Positions 32,612 through 40,631 of a DNA stretch of 64,000 bases are shown piece after piece. The notes under the pieces were generated by a model. That model was not told the DNA's origin, did no database searches, and worked only from the letters and a program-made list of their open reading frames with translations. The translations under genes and the position numbers were made by a program. Position 1 is the stretch's first letter, and every line of letters begins with the position of its first letter. The DNA is from Stygiolobus sp037389425. GTDB lineage: Archaea; Thermoproteota; Thermoprotei_A; Sulfolobales; Sulfolobaceae. The stretch spans positions 1 to 64,000 of the forward strand of contig NZ_JBBHKR010000052.1 in NCBI RefSeq assembly GCF_037389425.1, written 5' to 3'.

Positions 32612-33770
32612 AGAGTTCACTGAAATAAAGAGGGATAAGAAGCTGTTACTTTCCACAATAATTTTACCATTTATTCTGCTCCCCATAGTAGGGATAGTCC
32701 TTTATGCCTCGGTTTCTGCCCAACCTCCGGTTATAGCCGTGATAAACCATAACCCGTTAAATGACTTCTACGTTAGTATTGTTACCAATTATATTCAGAG
32801 CAGAGGAGGAATAGTTGAGACCAATATATCCTCCTCAATGTATCCGGACGTAATCATAGAGTTTCCTAACGACTTTTATCAGAACGCTAGCAACATAAGT
32901 AGGCAGGCTTACATAATTTATCAAGTGGTTATCTCATCTAATCAGCAAGCATCAGATCTAGCTCAGGGTGCGTTATATCAGTTGTTACTTAATATATCCA
33001 ACTCTAGAATTTATTACTTGGAACATGAGGCAAAAATAAACGTGTCGGTTGTAGATATAAGAGAACCTATATACCTACTCCTTGGTTACAGAACCGTAAC
33101 TGGACACCCTACTTCAAGTAGCGCTGGACAATTAGCAGAGCTTACGAGAATAATAGCGTTAATAATATTCCCCAGTGCAACTCCGATAGTATTCTATTTG
33201 CTTGAGGGAATAACCGGAGAAAGGGAAAGGAGAACTCTCGAATCATTACTGGCTACACCACTTTCAGTAAGGTCGTTTCTCTTCTCTAAGTTAATAGTGG
33301 CTTCAGTCTTAGGGCTATTCTCTTCTCTCGGGGATATAATTGGTACCCTCTTATTCGTATTACTATCCAGTGTATCCCTCAGTCTTAATATTAGCCTGAC
33401 ATTACCCTTCTTAGGAATGATAGTTATCGTGTACCTTTTATCAGTGCTGTTAACCGGAGCGCTAAGTTTAATATTTCTAGTAATATTAGGTGGATCAGTT
33501 AGAAATATTCAAGTGATTAACTTTATAGTAATAAGCTTTGGAATGATAGCCTCGTTTACTGCACTGTTTATAAATCCTGCCCAACTAAGTTTTCCCTTGT
33601 CTACTATATACATTATACCATACGTGCAAATTAGTCTTGGGTTACTCCTATATGTATTCGGATCAATACAAGAATCCATATTCTCTTTATTAGTAACGTT
33701 TCTAGTCTCTGTATTTTTAATATATTTATCATCCAGGGCATTTGACTCTGAGAGACTTCTCTTAAAATGA
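32589..33770 (+). CDS. ABC-2 type exporter permease
   Basis: The 393-aa protein has an N-terminal helix (TIILPFILLPIVGIVLY), a large extracytoplasmic domain (~residues 45-180) rich in Ser/Asn, and a C-terminal bundle of five to six helices beginning near IIALIIFPSATPIVF, with the cytoplasmic ERERRTLESLLATP motif typical of NatB/ABC-2 permeases. It works with the ATPase encoded directly upstream. Substrate unknown. Confidence 0.85.
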   Translation: MIRVFLAKEFTEIKRDKKLLLSTIILPFILLPIVGIVLYASVSAQPPVIAVINHNPLNDFYVSIVTNYIQSRGGIVETNISSSMYPDVIIEFPNDFYQNASNISRQAYIIYQVVISSNQQASDLAQGALYQLLLNISNSRIYYLEHEAKINVSVVDIREPIYLLLGYRTVTGHPTSSSAGQLAELTRIIALIIFPSATPIVFYLLEGITGERERRTLESLLATPLSVRSFLFSKLIVASVLGLFSSLGDIIGTLLFVLLSSVSLSLNISLTLPFLGMIVIVYLLSVLLTGALSLIFLVILGGSVRNIQVINFIVISFGMIASFTALFINPAQLSFPLSTIYIIPYVQISLGLLLYVFGSIQESIFSLLVTFLVSVFLIYLSSRAFDSERLLLK

Positions 33771-33805
33771 AAAATATTTTATTTTTATACACTAATGATT
33801 AGATC

Positions 33806-34033
33806 ATGGGAGTAAAAGCCTACGTTTTAATCGTAACAACTGTTGGGAAAGAAACAGACGTAGCTAATGAAGTTAAAAAGATCAACGGGGTTAAGGAAGC
33901 AAACCCCGTATATGGAGAATACGATGTAGTAATTGAGATAAATGCAGAAAACTTGGACGAGTTAAATAAGGTAATTGCACAGATAAGGAAGAACTCGGCT
34001 ATACTGAGAACCGTAACCCTAATTGTAATGTAA
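33806..34033 (+). CDS. Stand-alone RAM domain protein (Lrp/AsnC C-terminal domain)
   Basis: The 75-aa sequence (VKAYVLIVTTVGKE; PVYGEYDVVIEI) is the ligand-binding RAM domain of Lrp regulators without the helix-turn-helix. Such proteins assemble into rings and bind amino acids, sometimes modulating full-length Lrp proteins. A TATA-like TTTTTATAC precedes the ATG. Confidence 0.85.
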   Translation: MGVKAYVLIVTTVGKETDVANEVKKINGVKEANPVYGEYDVVIEINAENLDELNKVIAQIRKNSAILRTVTLIVM

Positions 34034-34111
34034 TCAGTTCGAGGAATCAATTCATCATCTTTTTTAAGTATCTTTATCAGGACGTCCCTGTAACATCATT
34101 TTTAGAATGAG

Positions 34112-34197
34112 TTAGAATGATCCTATTCTAAGGATTGGGGGGACCCACCTACGTTCATAAGCCCTTGGGACACAAGGGCATTTCGCGTAGGCCCAAT
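34112..34197 (+). ncRNA. Candidate structured RNA (or bidirectional terminator)
   Basis: A first hairpin, TTAGAAT/ATTCTAA (34112-34118, 34125-34131), is followed by a nested three-stem fold: ATTGGG with CCCAAT (34134-34139, 34192-34197), CCTACG with CGTAGG (34148-34153, 34186-34191) and GCCCTTG with CAAGGGC (34161-34167, 34173-34179). It is far more GC-rich than the surrounding DNA and lies between convergent genes. The strand is not certain. A terminator is possible, but three nested stems exceed what archaeal termination needs. Confidence 0.5.
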
Positions 34198-34202
34198 TAT
34201 AA

Positions 34203-34511
34203 TTATTTACTATCCTTATTTATAATTTCCACTTCCTCATCCTCAGCTTCCTTCTCATATAGTTTCTTGATAAGCTCATTGACCATACTCTCCAGCTGTG
34301 CTATTCTTGCTTCTAGGAACACCATATTTTCTTCTAGTCTAGAGTATTTATCGTCTTCTTTTTCATCGTTATCCTCCTCATCAAAGGAGTTCTTTAGCCC
34401 ACTCCTTATGTAAAATTTCACTAAGTCTGTAATCTGCACTCCCATCTCATCGGCCTTTCTCTTCAATTCCTCGTAAAGTGATTCTGGCAAAGATAAGTGT
34501 ATAGTGGGCAA
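34203..34511 (-). CDS. Ribbon-helix-helix protein with coiled-coil tail
   Basis: The first ~45 residues (IHLSLPESLYEELKRKADE; ITDLVKFYIRSGL) form an RHH DNA-binding domain. Then come an acidic linker and a heptad-repeat helix (residues ~60-92), likely for oligomerisation. At 102 aa it resembles regulators or antitoxins of Sulfolobales plasmids. It starts with ATG at 34511. Confidence 0.7.
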   Translation of the reverse strand: MPTIHLSLPESLYEELKRKADEMGVQITDLVKFYIRSGLKNSFDEEDNDEKEDDKYSRLEENMVFLEARIAQLESMVNELIKKLYEKEAEDEEVEIINKDSK

Positions 34512-34656
34512 TGTGTATTCTCCTCTGAATAAAAGTATATGAAAACAAATATATTAATCTTCATCAAGTAATCTTCCTCTCGTAAGTGGAATATGGAAAT
34601 ACCGCTCCAGATAATATTTAAACCGAAGCAAGAGGAGTATTAATTTGGGTAGTAAG

Positions 34657-34833
34657 ATGAGAGTTGTAACATTTAAGGTAGAAGAAGACTTATTAGAACT
34701 ATTAGACAGATATGCAATAAGATATAATTTAAATAGATCAGAGGCAATCAGAAAAGCAATCGAAACGTTAGTAAAAGGAGAATTAGAAAAGGAGACTGTT
34801 CCGGTTGCTAAAGTAGAGAAAGTAAAGCTATAA
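34657..34833 (+). CDS. CopG/RHH-family DNA-binding protein
   Basis: From ATG 34657 the 58-aa protein is a minimal ribbon-helix-helix regulator (RVVTFKVEEDLLELLDRYA; NLNRSEAIRKAIE). A TTG at 34645 would add four residues. A TATA box (ATTTAAA, about 34614-34620) fits a leaderless transcript. It could be a chromosomal regulator or a solitary antitoxin. Confidence 0.75.
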   Translation: MRVVTFKVEEDLLELLDRYAIRYNLNRSEAIRKAIETLVKGELEKETVPVAKVEKVKL

Positions 34834-34865
34834 TCGTTTCTTTTATCCTTGTAAAAGGACGGCAA

Positions 34866-34992
34866 GCCATAGGTTTAATGGTTTGAAGCCCTTAAGGCAT
34901 TGTCTTTTTATAATCCAACCTTTTACGCCCATCTCTTTGTATTTTTGTTAAATAGACTATATGCATAGGAGACAACTATAAGTTAGATTTTA
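34866..34992. other. Intergenic stretch
   Basis: I see nothing beyond a weak TCCTT/AAGGA hairpin and T-runs just after the RHH gene (34847-34860), possibly its terminator. Confidence 0.4.
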
Positions 34993-35271
34993 CTAGCAGT
35001 AGGCTAAGATTGATGGAAAGGGATTAATGAATCTGTTTGGATGTTTTTGGTCAATAAATTTAACTTCCTTTATATTACATTTTTTATTTATATTACACCT
35101 TGATAATTCCTCTTCTCTTCTGAGTACTGCTTTAGTCTAAGGAAACTTAACAGTTGTTAAGTAAAACAATCAGCTAAAGAAAGTAAAGTGCTCACATTTG
35201 TGTGGTGTAGAATTTCAGATTTAAACTCTCTACTACCTTAAAATAACCAGATTTTAACCAATCCTTTAATA
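34993..35271 (-). pseudogene. Decayed VapC-type PIN toxin, C-terminal part
   Basis: Read across one frameshift and one stop, the minus strand gives LKFYTTQ, STLLSLADCFT, then TKAVLRREEELSR, the typical C-terminal half of a PIN-domain VapC (conserved Asp in ADCF, then the REEEL segment). The N-terminal half with the first catalytic Asp is missing. It directly follows a broken VapB-like gene. Confidence 0.6.
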
Positions 35272-35613
35272 TTAATTTGCCTTTTTATGTTCAAGTTTCC
35301 TAATTTTATTTTTATTATAAAATTCTATGATTTTTCCCAAAAGTAATGAGAGAATAACTTCAGGGTCTAATACTACTTTGTTATCGTTTGTCTTCTTGTG
35401 ACCCTCCAAGAGTTCCTTATCCAGATTATATCCTTTCGTAATTCCAAATAACTTTTCGGTAATTTCTTTGTTTTTAACTAACTTTCGATCAAATAACTTA
35501 TAGCTTCATCGTATGAAACCCTTTTATCGGTATTTTTCTAGTATAATGAAGATCTCTGTAAGCTTCTTTTTTGTTTCTGATTTTAATCTTATGATTTCTA
35601 CACTTTTATCCAT
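35272..35613 (-). pseudogene. Decayed VapB-type antitoxin
   Basis: ATG 35613 opens KSVEIIRLKSETKKKLTEI; after TAC a one-base shift gives DKRVSYDEAISYLIE and a second compensating shift restores SKLVKNKEITEKLFG to the TAA at 35272. SYDEAI..LI is characteristic of VapB-type antitoxins. The two opposite frameshifts (about 35526 and 35491) inactivate the gene. Confidence 0.65.
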
Positions 35614-35807
35614 TAACGTAAGTTACATCATTTTTTCAGAAAACTGAGTAGAAAATCGCACCAGTTATTGTTAATAAATTAAATATACCACGTCGTAATG
35701 GAAATCTATATCTAGAGGAGTAGATCAGGGTTTACACGTTGCTTATGTATGTCCTAAACTCTGTCATAATGTGTTCAAATGAAGGATGAATGTTGTTGAA
35801 CTGCTAT
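35614..35807. other. Intergenic stretch
   Basis: No gene, repeat or clear promoter recognised. Confidence 0.4.
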
Positions 35808-36440
35808 TTAGTATATATTGAAGTACACGACGCTTCCCTTTTCTATAGTTTCCTCGTTTACTTCAGGCTTATTTATTTGAATTATCTTTATCCCCTCAGT
35901 GTTCGCTAGTTGCAAGAAAGGCTCTATAGGATCTAATGGCATGTAGTGTCCTTTAACCCAATAATGCATAGGAAAAACTACTTTAGGGTTTAACGCCTTG
36001 ATAAGTTGAATAGCCTCTGACGGGTTTATAGTTATCACACCTCCAACGGGAATCATTAAGTAATCTGGATTTTTCAATTCATCAACTGACTTTTCATCTA
36101 ATAAGTGCCCTAGATCACCTAAATGCACGTAGGTTTTTCCGTTGGGTGACGTTATTTTATATATAGCAGTCTCTCCCCTTCTTTTACCTTTCTCTTTATC
36201 GTGGTAAGCCTTTATCCCCTTTATTGTATAGTTTTTGTACGTAAATTCTCCGTAATACTTAAGTTTCACGGTTTCATGAGGTATTATTTCATATGCATTA
36301 TGGTCGTAATGATTATGGGTGATTAGAATTAGTGAGGCTTTAACCTCAGGTCTCGGTAATCCAATACTTCCACCGTCATGGGGGTCAATTAATATTAAAT
36401 TATCTAGAAAAAATGCCGAGTGTAATAAAAATCTTATCAT
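35808..36440 (-). CDS. UlaG-like metallo-beta-lactamase-fold hydrolase
   Basis: The 210-aa protein carries the metal-binding ITHNHYDHNAY motif (HxHxDH), an HLGDLGH segment and MPVGG...FPMHYW, matching the UPF0173/UlaG-like branch of the superfamily. These are soluble metal-dependent hydrolases whose substrates are mostly unknown. The ATG overlaps the stop of the upstream isopropylmalate-synthase-like gene by 4 bases. Confidence 0.82.
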   Translation of the reverse strand: MIRFLLHSAFFLDNLILIDPHDGGSIGLPRPEVKASLILITHNHYDHNAYEIIPHETVKLKYYGEFTYKNYTIKGIKAYHDKEKGKRRGETAIYKITSPNGKTYVHLGDLGHLLDEKSVDELKNPDYLMIPVGGVITINPSEAIQLIKALNPKVVFPMHYWVKGHYMPLDPIEPFLQLANTEGIKIIQINKPEVNEETIEKGSVVYFNIY

Positions 36441-37597
36441 GCATTTATTTTTTTAGTAGAAACTTTAATAGCTATCGCTTTTGCATCGTCTACTGTTACC
36501 TTGTGTCCGGTTTCAGCAAGTGCTTTTATCTCCTTCAAAACCTCTCTTAACTCATCGTCTGTAAGCTCAATACCTTGATCAGATAACAATTTCTTTAACC
36601 CGTGAATTCCGCTGTGCTTTCCTAATGCTATCCTCCTGAAGTTTCCAACTTCTTCAGGTGATATTGGCTCGTAAGTTAAGGGGTTTTCGATAACACCATG
36701 AACGTGAATACCTGACTCGTGACCGAACGCATTCTCTCCTACGATTGCCTTAAAGTAAGGTACGGGTACCCCCGTTAATTCCGAAACCAACTTCGAAGTC
36801 TCATACAATTTATAAGTTTTTACTCCGACCTCATAACCGAGTAATTTCTTTAACGCCATAACCACCTCTTCCAGTGAAGCGTTTCCAGCCCTCTCACCTA
36901 TACCGTTAACAGTCACATGTACTTGCCTGGCTCCTGCCATAACACCTGCTATCGAATTAGCCGTAGCTAAACCGAAATCGTTGTGACAATGTACGCTTAT
37001 TATCTTCCCGTCAGCGACCTTTACTACCTTACTTATCAAATCGTAAAACTTGAAGGGGTGCATTACACCCACGGTATCTGGAATATTAACTCTATCAGCT
37101 CCCGCTTCTACAGCAGTTTTAACAGCCTTAAGTAGGAACTCTTCATCAGTTCTTGTCGCATCCTCAGGTGAATACTCCACAATCAAACCGTGGTCTTTCG
37201 CATACCTTACTGACTCATATATCCTATCTAGAACTTGCTCCCTCGTCATTTTCAGCTTGTACTTTAAGTGTATATCTGATGTTGCAATGAATACGTGAAT
37301 ACTTGCTATACCAGTATCTATAGTTCTATCTATATCTTGCTTTACAGCCCTTGATAACCCTATTACCTCTACCATATCCCCTACTTCGTCTAATATCTTC
37401 TTAGTCGCCTCGAACTCTCCTTCAGATGCCGCTGGAAATCCTGCCTCTATTACGTCTACTCCTAGGTCTGCTAGTTGTTTTGCTATTCTTACCTTTTGCT
37501 CTATAGTTAAGTCTATTCCGGGTGCTTGCTCTCCATCTCTCAGGGTCGTGTCAAATATCCTGACTTTTTTTGAGTTAACAAAGAAAAGACATCCCAA
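36437..37597 (-). CDS. 2-isopropylmalate synthase-family enzyme (LeuA/citramalate/homocitrate type)
   Basis: The DRE-TIM barrel signatures are clear: FDTTLRDGEQAPG near the N-terminus, SVHCHNDFGLATANS in the middle and GIHVHGV. At 386 aa it lacks the regulatory domain of full LeuA. It condenses acetyl-CoA with a 2-oxo acid; 2-oxoisovalerate (leucine) is the commonest assignment, but citramalate or homocitrate synthesis cannot be excluded. A TTG start at 37597 is implied, with a TATA box in the end of the preceding gene. Confidence 0.85.
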   Translation of the reverse strand: MGCLFFVNSKKVRIFDTTLRDGEQAPGIDLTIEQKVRIAKQLADLGVDVIEAGFPAASEGEFEATKKILDEVGDMVEVIGLSRAVKQDIDRTIDTGIASIHVFIATSDIHLKYKLKMTREQVLDRIYESVRYAKDHGLIVEYSPEDATRTDEEFLLKAVKTAVEAGADRVNIPDTVGVMHPFKFYDLISKVVKVADGKIISVHCHNDFGLATANSIAGVMAGARQVHVTVNGIGERAGNASLEEVVMALKKLLGYEVGVKTYKLYETSKLVSELTGVPVPYFKAIVGENAFGHESGIHVHGVIENPLTYEPISPEEVGNFRRIALGKHSGIHGLKKLLSDQGIELTDDELREVLKEIKALAETGHKVTVDDAKAIAIKVSTKKINA

Positions 37598-37617
37598 ATT
37601 TTTCTTTGCTTATACAA

Positions 37618-38262
37618 TTATAAAGTTTTATTAAAAACCTCTTCAATTACGTGCTTAGCAATTTTTAACTTATTTTTCTTAATCCACGATGCAGGTAAAT
37701 TATTTTCATAATAAGGCTTAGAATATTTACCTACAACCCCTGAATCGAAGTCCATTCCGTACAGTCTTATAGCCTTAGCTTGAAACAGAGAAGCTAAGAC
37801 TACAGCCCTATCACCATCAGTAAATCCTCCGAATAACTTTAGCCTACCAAAAGGAAACACTTGACAAGTACCGATGAGTTTTCTGCCAGAAATAAATGGA
37901 AATTTGCTTACCAGATATTCCGAGTTATTACCATGAGCTAAAACCACATATATTGAGTTTTTTGGATAGACTGAAATTCCGTCGAGATCCGTCACTATTA
38001 CATCGGGCTTAATGCCCTTAGATACTAAATAATTTGTCGCACCGTCAGACGATATTATTACATCTTCGTCCAAATATTCTACTTGTTCTAAATTCGGACC
38101 AGCACCCACTACTGCGACAGTCTTTCCGCGGATTAGGTTACGTAATTCCTCAGTATAGTCCTCATAGTTATTTGCTAATAGCTGATCAAGAAGCACTGCC
38201 GAATAATAGTCTTCTTCTTCTCTAAACCCAAGTTGTTTTCTGATCTGTGAATAAAAGTTCAA
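37618..38262 (-). CDS. mptE: 6-hydroxymethylpterin diphosphokinase MptE-type
   Basis: The archaeal DUF115/MptE family is recognised by VAVVGAGPNLEQ, SDGATNYL, VTDLDG, LAHGNNSE and FGGFTDGDRAV in 214 aa. It activates 6-hydroxymethyl-dihydropterin with ATP for pterin cofactor synthesis. It is the last of four minus-strand genes with 4-20-base overlaps, and PTPS and a DHPS-like gene lie close by. Confidence 0.88.
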   Translation of the reverse strand: MNFYSQIRKQLGFREEEDYYSAVLLDQLLANNYEDYTEELRNLIRGKTVAVVGAGPNLEQVEYLDEDVIISSDGATNYLVSKGIKPDVIVTDLDGISVYPKNSIYVVLAHGNNSEYLVSKFPFISGRKLIGTCQVFPFGRLKLFGGFTDGDRAVVLASLFQAKAIRLYGMDFDSGVVGKYSKPYYENNLPASWIKKNKLKIAKHVIEEVFNKTL

Positions 38263-38462
38263 CCAGAAGAAGATATCACGCGAAAATAAATCACATCACC
38301 TTCGTCTCTGATTATTTCAATTTTGTATTTGTTTATAATCTCTTCAAAATAAGCACTATTCTTATTTATTTTGTATATTACGTTACGAAAATAATTATTT
38401 AAGGCTTCAATAACGTCCGAGCTACAAGTATCCTTGTCTAAGTCAATGATGGAACTCATCAA
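38259..38462 (-). CDS. Small hypothetical protein in the mptE operon
   Basis: The 67-aa protein is helical, then ends in a beta segment (IEIIRDEGDVIYFRVIS). It overlaps mptE (4 bases) and the HEPN-like gene (20 bases). No family is recognised. Confidence 0.55.
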   Translation of the reverse strand: MMSSIIDLDKDTCSSDVIEALNNYFRNVIYKINKNSAYFEEIINKYKIEIIRDEGDVIYFRVISSSG

Positions 38463-38853
38463 ATACAGTATTTGCTAGCTCGAATAAATCTTCAACTTCC
38501 TGAAGCAAGTTCTTCACTTCAACATTCCTAGCCACTACTGAACCCTCTTTGAGCGAAGACTCGTCAACAAGGATAATCGGATAGAGTCTTTGTTCTAGGA
38601 GTTGTAATTTTCTTATTAGCGTGATTTCTTTCTCTCTAACCTTGTTTACAATCACGTTTAACATTTGTGCCTTGTGATCGTAAGGATAATAAAAGCCGTA
38701 AAGTCCTAGTATGCTTGCACTTATTTCTTCGACTACGTTATAAATATAACATAAGCTGTCAATCAGGTCACCTTCTTCGTAGGCCGACTTAGCGTTGCTC
38801 AAATTCCTCATAGCCTTAGTTAAATATTCCGAAGCAAGGGCGCTGTTGTTCAT
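38443..38853 (-). CDS. HEPN-like helical protein
   Basis: The 136-aa protein starts with a HEPN-style helix pair (YLTKAMRNLSNAKSAYEEGD; CYIYNVVEEISASIL) followed by YPYDHKAQML, the position of the conserved His in HEPN domains. The RxxxxH ribonuclease motif is absent. It overlaps its upstream partner by 4 bases, an arrangement like HEPN-MNT pairs. Confidence 0.45.
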   Translation of the reverse strand: MNNSALASEYLTKAMRNLSNAKSAYEEGDLIDSLCYIYNVVEEISASILGLYGFYYPYDHKAQMLNVIVNKVREKEITLIRKLQLLEQRLYPIILVDESSLKEGSVVARNVEVKNLLQEVEDLFELANTVFDEFHH

Positions 38854-39287
38854 AGATCGACCACATCTCCCTTGTTAATTTCGCCCATTCTTATAACATT
38901 ACCGAATGAAGGTAGTTTAGGAACTTCCATATTGCCGTAGACTAACACGCCTTTAGTCGATAAGTAGACTACTAAGGGAATATGATACTCCAGTTCTGAG
39001 GGGTCTACTAACAATGTGTAAATCAAAGGTCTGTGCCCCGTATAAATTACGTAATTGGAGTAAACCTTCTCGGCTTCAACTTTCTTCATGAAATATTCCA
39101 CGATCTCTTGTCTGGCTAAGAAAGAAATCTTCTTTACGCCTTTAATGACAATGAGAACAAAGACTGGTTTATTCACGTCCTCTTCTTCTATAGCGGGACC
39201 ACCGAGTATTATAGTGTCGACTTTGGTACCATAGTGTTGTATTACTCTGCCTAGGAAATCTTCTACGACGTCAAAAAGCTCTTTCAT
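38850..39287 (-). CDS. Hypothetical protein, possibly degenerate nucleotidyltransferase-like
   Basis: The first 60 residues (VDTIILGGPAIEEED then VFVLIVIKG) have the strand order of minimal nucleotidyltransferases, but the GS and DxD catalytic residues are not there. It is the first gene of the mptE operon and is coupled to the HEPN-like gene. The assignment is tentative. Confidence 0.45.
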   Translation of the reverse strand: MKELFDVVEDFLGRVIQHYGTKVDTIILGGPAIEEEDVNKPVFVLIVIKGVKKISFLARQEIVEYFMKKVEAEKVYSNYVIYTGHRPLIYTLLVDPSELEYHIPLVVYLSTKGVLVYGNMEVPKLPSFGNVIRMGEINKGDVVDL

Positions 39288-39318
39288 ACTTTATTACTTA
39301 CCTCTCAAACTGTTAATT

Positions 39319-39825
39319 ATGAGTAATATAGTTGACGATTATTTAACAGCTCCGCCCATAGAGAAATTGAAAGTCCTAGAGATAGAAATACCATGTGGTA
39401 CAGAGTGTATAAAGTCCTCCCGTTTTAAGGATTTGTTAAACGTGGAGGCTTTCAGACAACAGTTAGAGGTCATAGACTCCCTTAAATCTCTAATTGAAGA
39501 CAGGGTAGACGTTTTGATAAGGGAGTTAGAGTCTCGAATGCCAATTAGAGTTAACACCTACGAGCTTGCCTATTCTTTTTACAGAATAGTTGAGGTTGGA
39601 GGGGATTACACTATTGGCTCCGACACTCTTAGTTACGAAGACAGAGTAGTGTTTAAGGGTAGGTTCGAGGAGCTAATGAGTGTATACAAGACTATCGAGG
39701 AGATTAAGAAAGAAGAGCAGTTGGTCAACTTATGCCATGAAATAAGGTATTTAAGCGAGTCTTTATGGGAACATCTCAACAAAAACATCAGGAGGGCTCT
39801 AAATGAAAGTAAGGGTAGGAGTTGA
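39319..39825 (+). CDS. Hypothetical protein upstream of PTPS
   Basis: A 168-aa soluble helical protein with two early cysteines (IPCGTECIKSSRF). It overlaps the PTPS gene by 23 bases and starts 31 bases from the divergent mptE operon, so it is likely linked to pterin synthesis. No family is recognised. Confidence 0.6.
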   Translation: MSNIVDDYLTAPPIEKLKVLEIEIPCGTECIKSSRFKDLLNVEAFRQQLEVIDSLKSLIEDRVDVLIRELESRMPIRVNTYELAYSFYRIVEVGGDYTIGSDTLSYEDRVVFKGRFEELMSVYKTIEEIKKEEQLVNLCHEIRYLSESLWEHLNKNIRRALNESKGRS

Positions 39826-40222
39826 AGGCTTATCATTCGATTCAGCCCACTACACGCTTTCTTCAGAGGGTAACGACCAGTTACATGGTCACACGTACAA
39901 AATATCAGCAGAAGTAGAGGGAGATGGAATAGACCCTAAGACAGGTTTCGTAATAGATTTCGGTCTGTTAAAGACTACGTTACTTGAAATTATTAAGGAG
40001 TGGGATCATAAGCTGTTGATCCCTAAAAAGGACTTAGAAAAGGTCTCAATAACAGGCCCCTTTAAGCTTGAAATAAAAGTTATAGAAGCTAATTATCCGA
40101 CGGTTGAGTATATAGGATTTGAAATAGCTAAGGAAATTTTCGGAAAGCTAGGTGGCAAGTATAACGTGAAATTAAAGATATATGAAGGAGAAGGTAGTTA
40201 CGCAATAATTGAATATCCTTGA
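39803..40222 (+). CDS. 6-pyruvoyl-tetrahydropterin synthase/QueD family enzyme
   Basis: The 139-aa protein has the zinc-binding and catalytic pattern FDSAHYTL, LHGHTYKI and EWDHKLLIP with VEYIGFEIAKEI at the C-terminal part. In archaea without a folate aldolase, PTPS-type enzymes can supply 6-hydroxymethylpterin. The adjacency of MptE supports that role here over queuosine synthesis. Confidence 0.88.
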   Translation: MKVRVGVEGLSFDSAHYTLSSEGNDQLHGHTYKISAEVEGDGIDPKTGFVIDFGLLKTTLLEIIKEWDHKLLIPKKDLEKVSITGPFKLEIKVIEANYPTVEYIGFEIAKEIFGKLGGKYNVKLKIYEGEGSYAIIEYP

Positions 40223-40226
40223 CTGA

Positions 40227-40631
40227 CTATCTAACTATTAGCCTTAAGCCTATATTATCTATGAACTTTCCCCTTTTTTCCTTAGTGAAGCATAAAACAC
40301 TACCGTCGTCAAAAGCATAACACGCATAAGGGTTTTCAGTGAAGGAACAAGGGGAAAATTGTTCTCCCTTATTTCCTTCATAAACGAAACCCTCCAGATG
40401 CACATGGATGAACGATTTGTCATTACTTATCACTACACCGCCGAACACTTTTGCGTAACAAAGCGCTTTATCATATCTGCAAGCATCCGAGATATTGAAT
40501 CCGTTACGTTTTAACTCGTCCAAAAAATCGTCATGAGTAACTATAGGAGGAATTAATGCGATGTAAACTCTTAATTTTTTATTTTTAGCCGTTTTTTCTA
40601 TTACGTTCGGTACTGACGCTGTTATATCCAT
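40227..40631 (-). CDS. Hypothetical protein downstream of the DHPS-like gene
   Basis: The 134-aa protein has five to six cysteines spread along it (DACRYDKALCY; SPCSFTENPYACYAFDDGSVLC) and no known motif. Its 5' end overlaps the DHPS-like gene by 47 bases. Confidence 0.55.
   Translation of the reverse strand: MDITASVPNVIEKTAKNKKLRVYIALIPPIVTHDDFLDELKRNGFNISDACRYDKALCYAKVFGGVVISNDKSFIHVHLEGFVYEGNKGEQFSPCSFTENPYACYAFDDGSVLCFTKEKRGKFIDNIGLRLIVR

Noticed and set aside
34135..34413. A 92-aa plus-strand frame
   Set aside because: It is antisense to the RHH protein and very Ser-rich because it mirrors Glu/Asp codons; it also begins inside the structured-RNA candidate.
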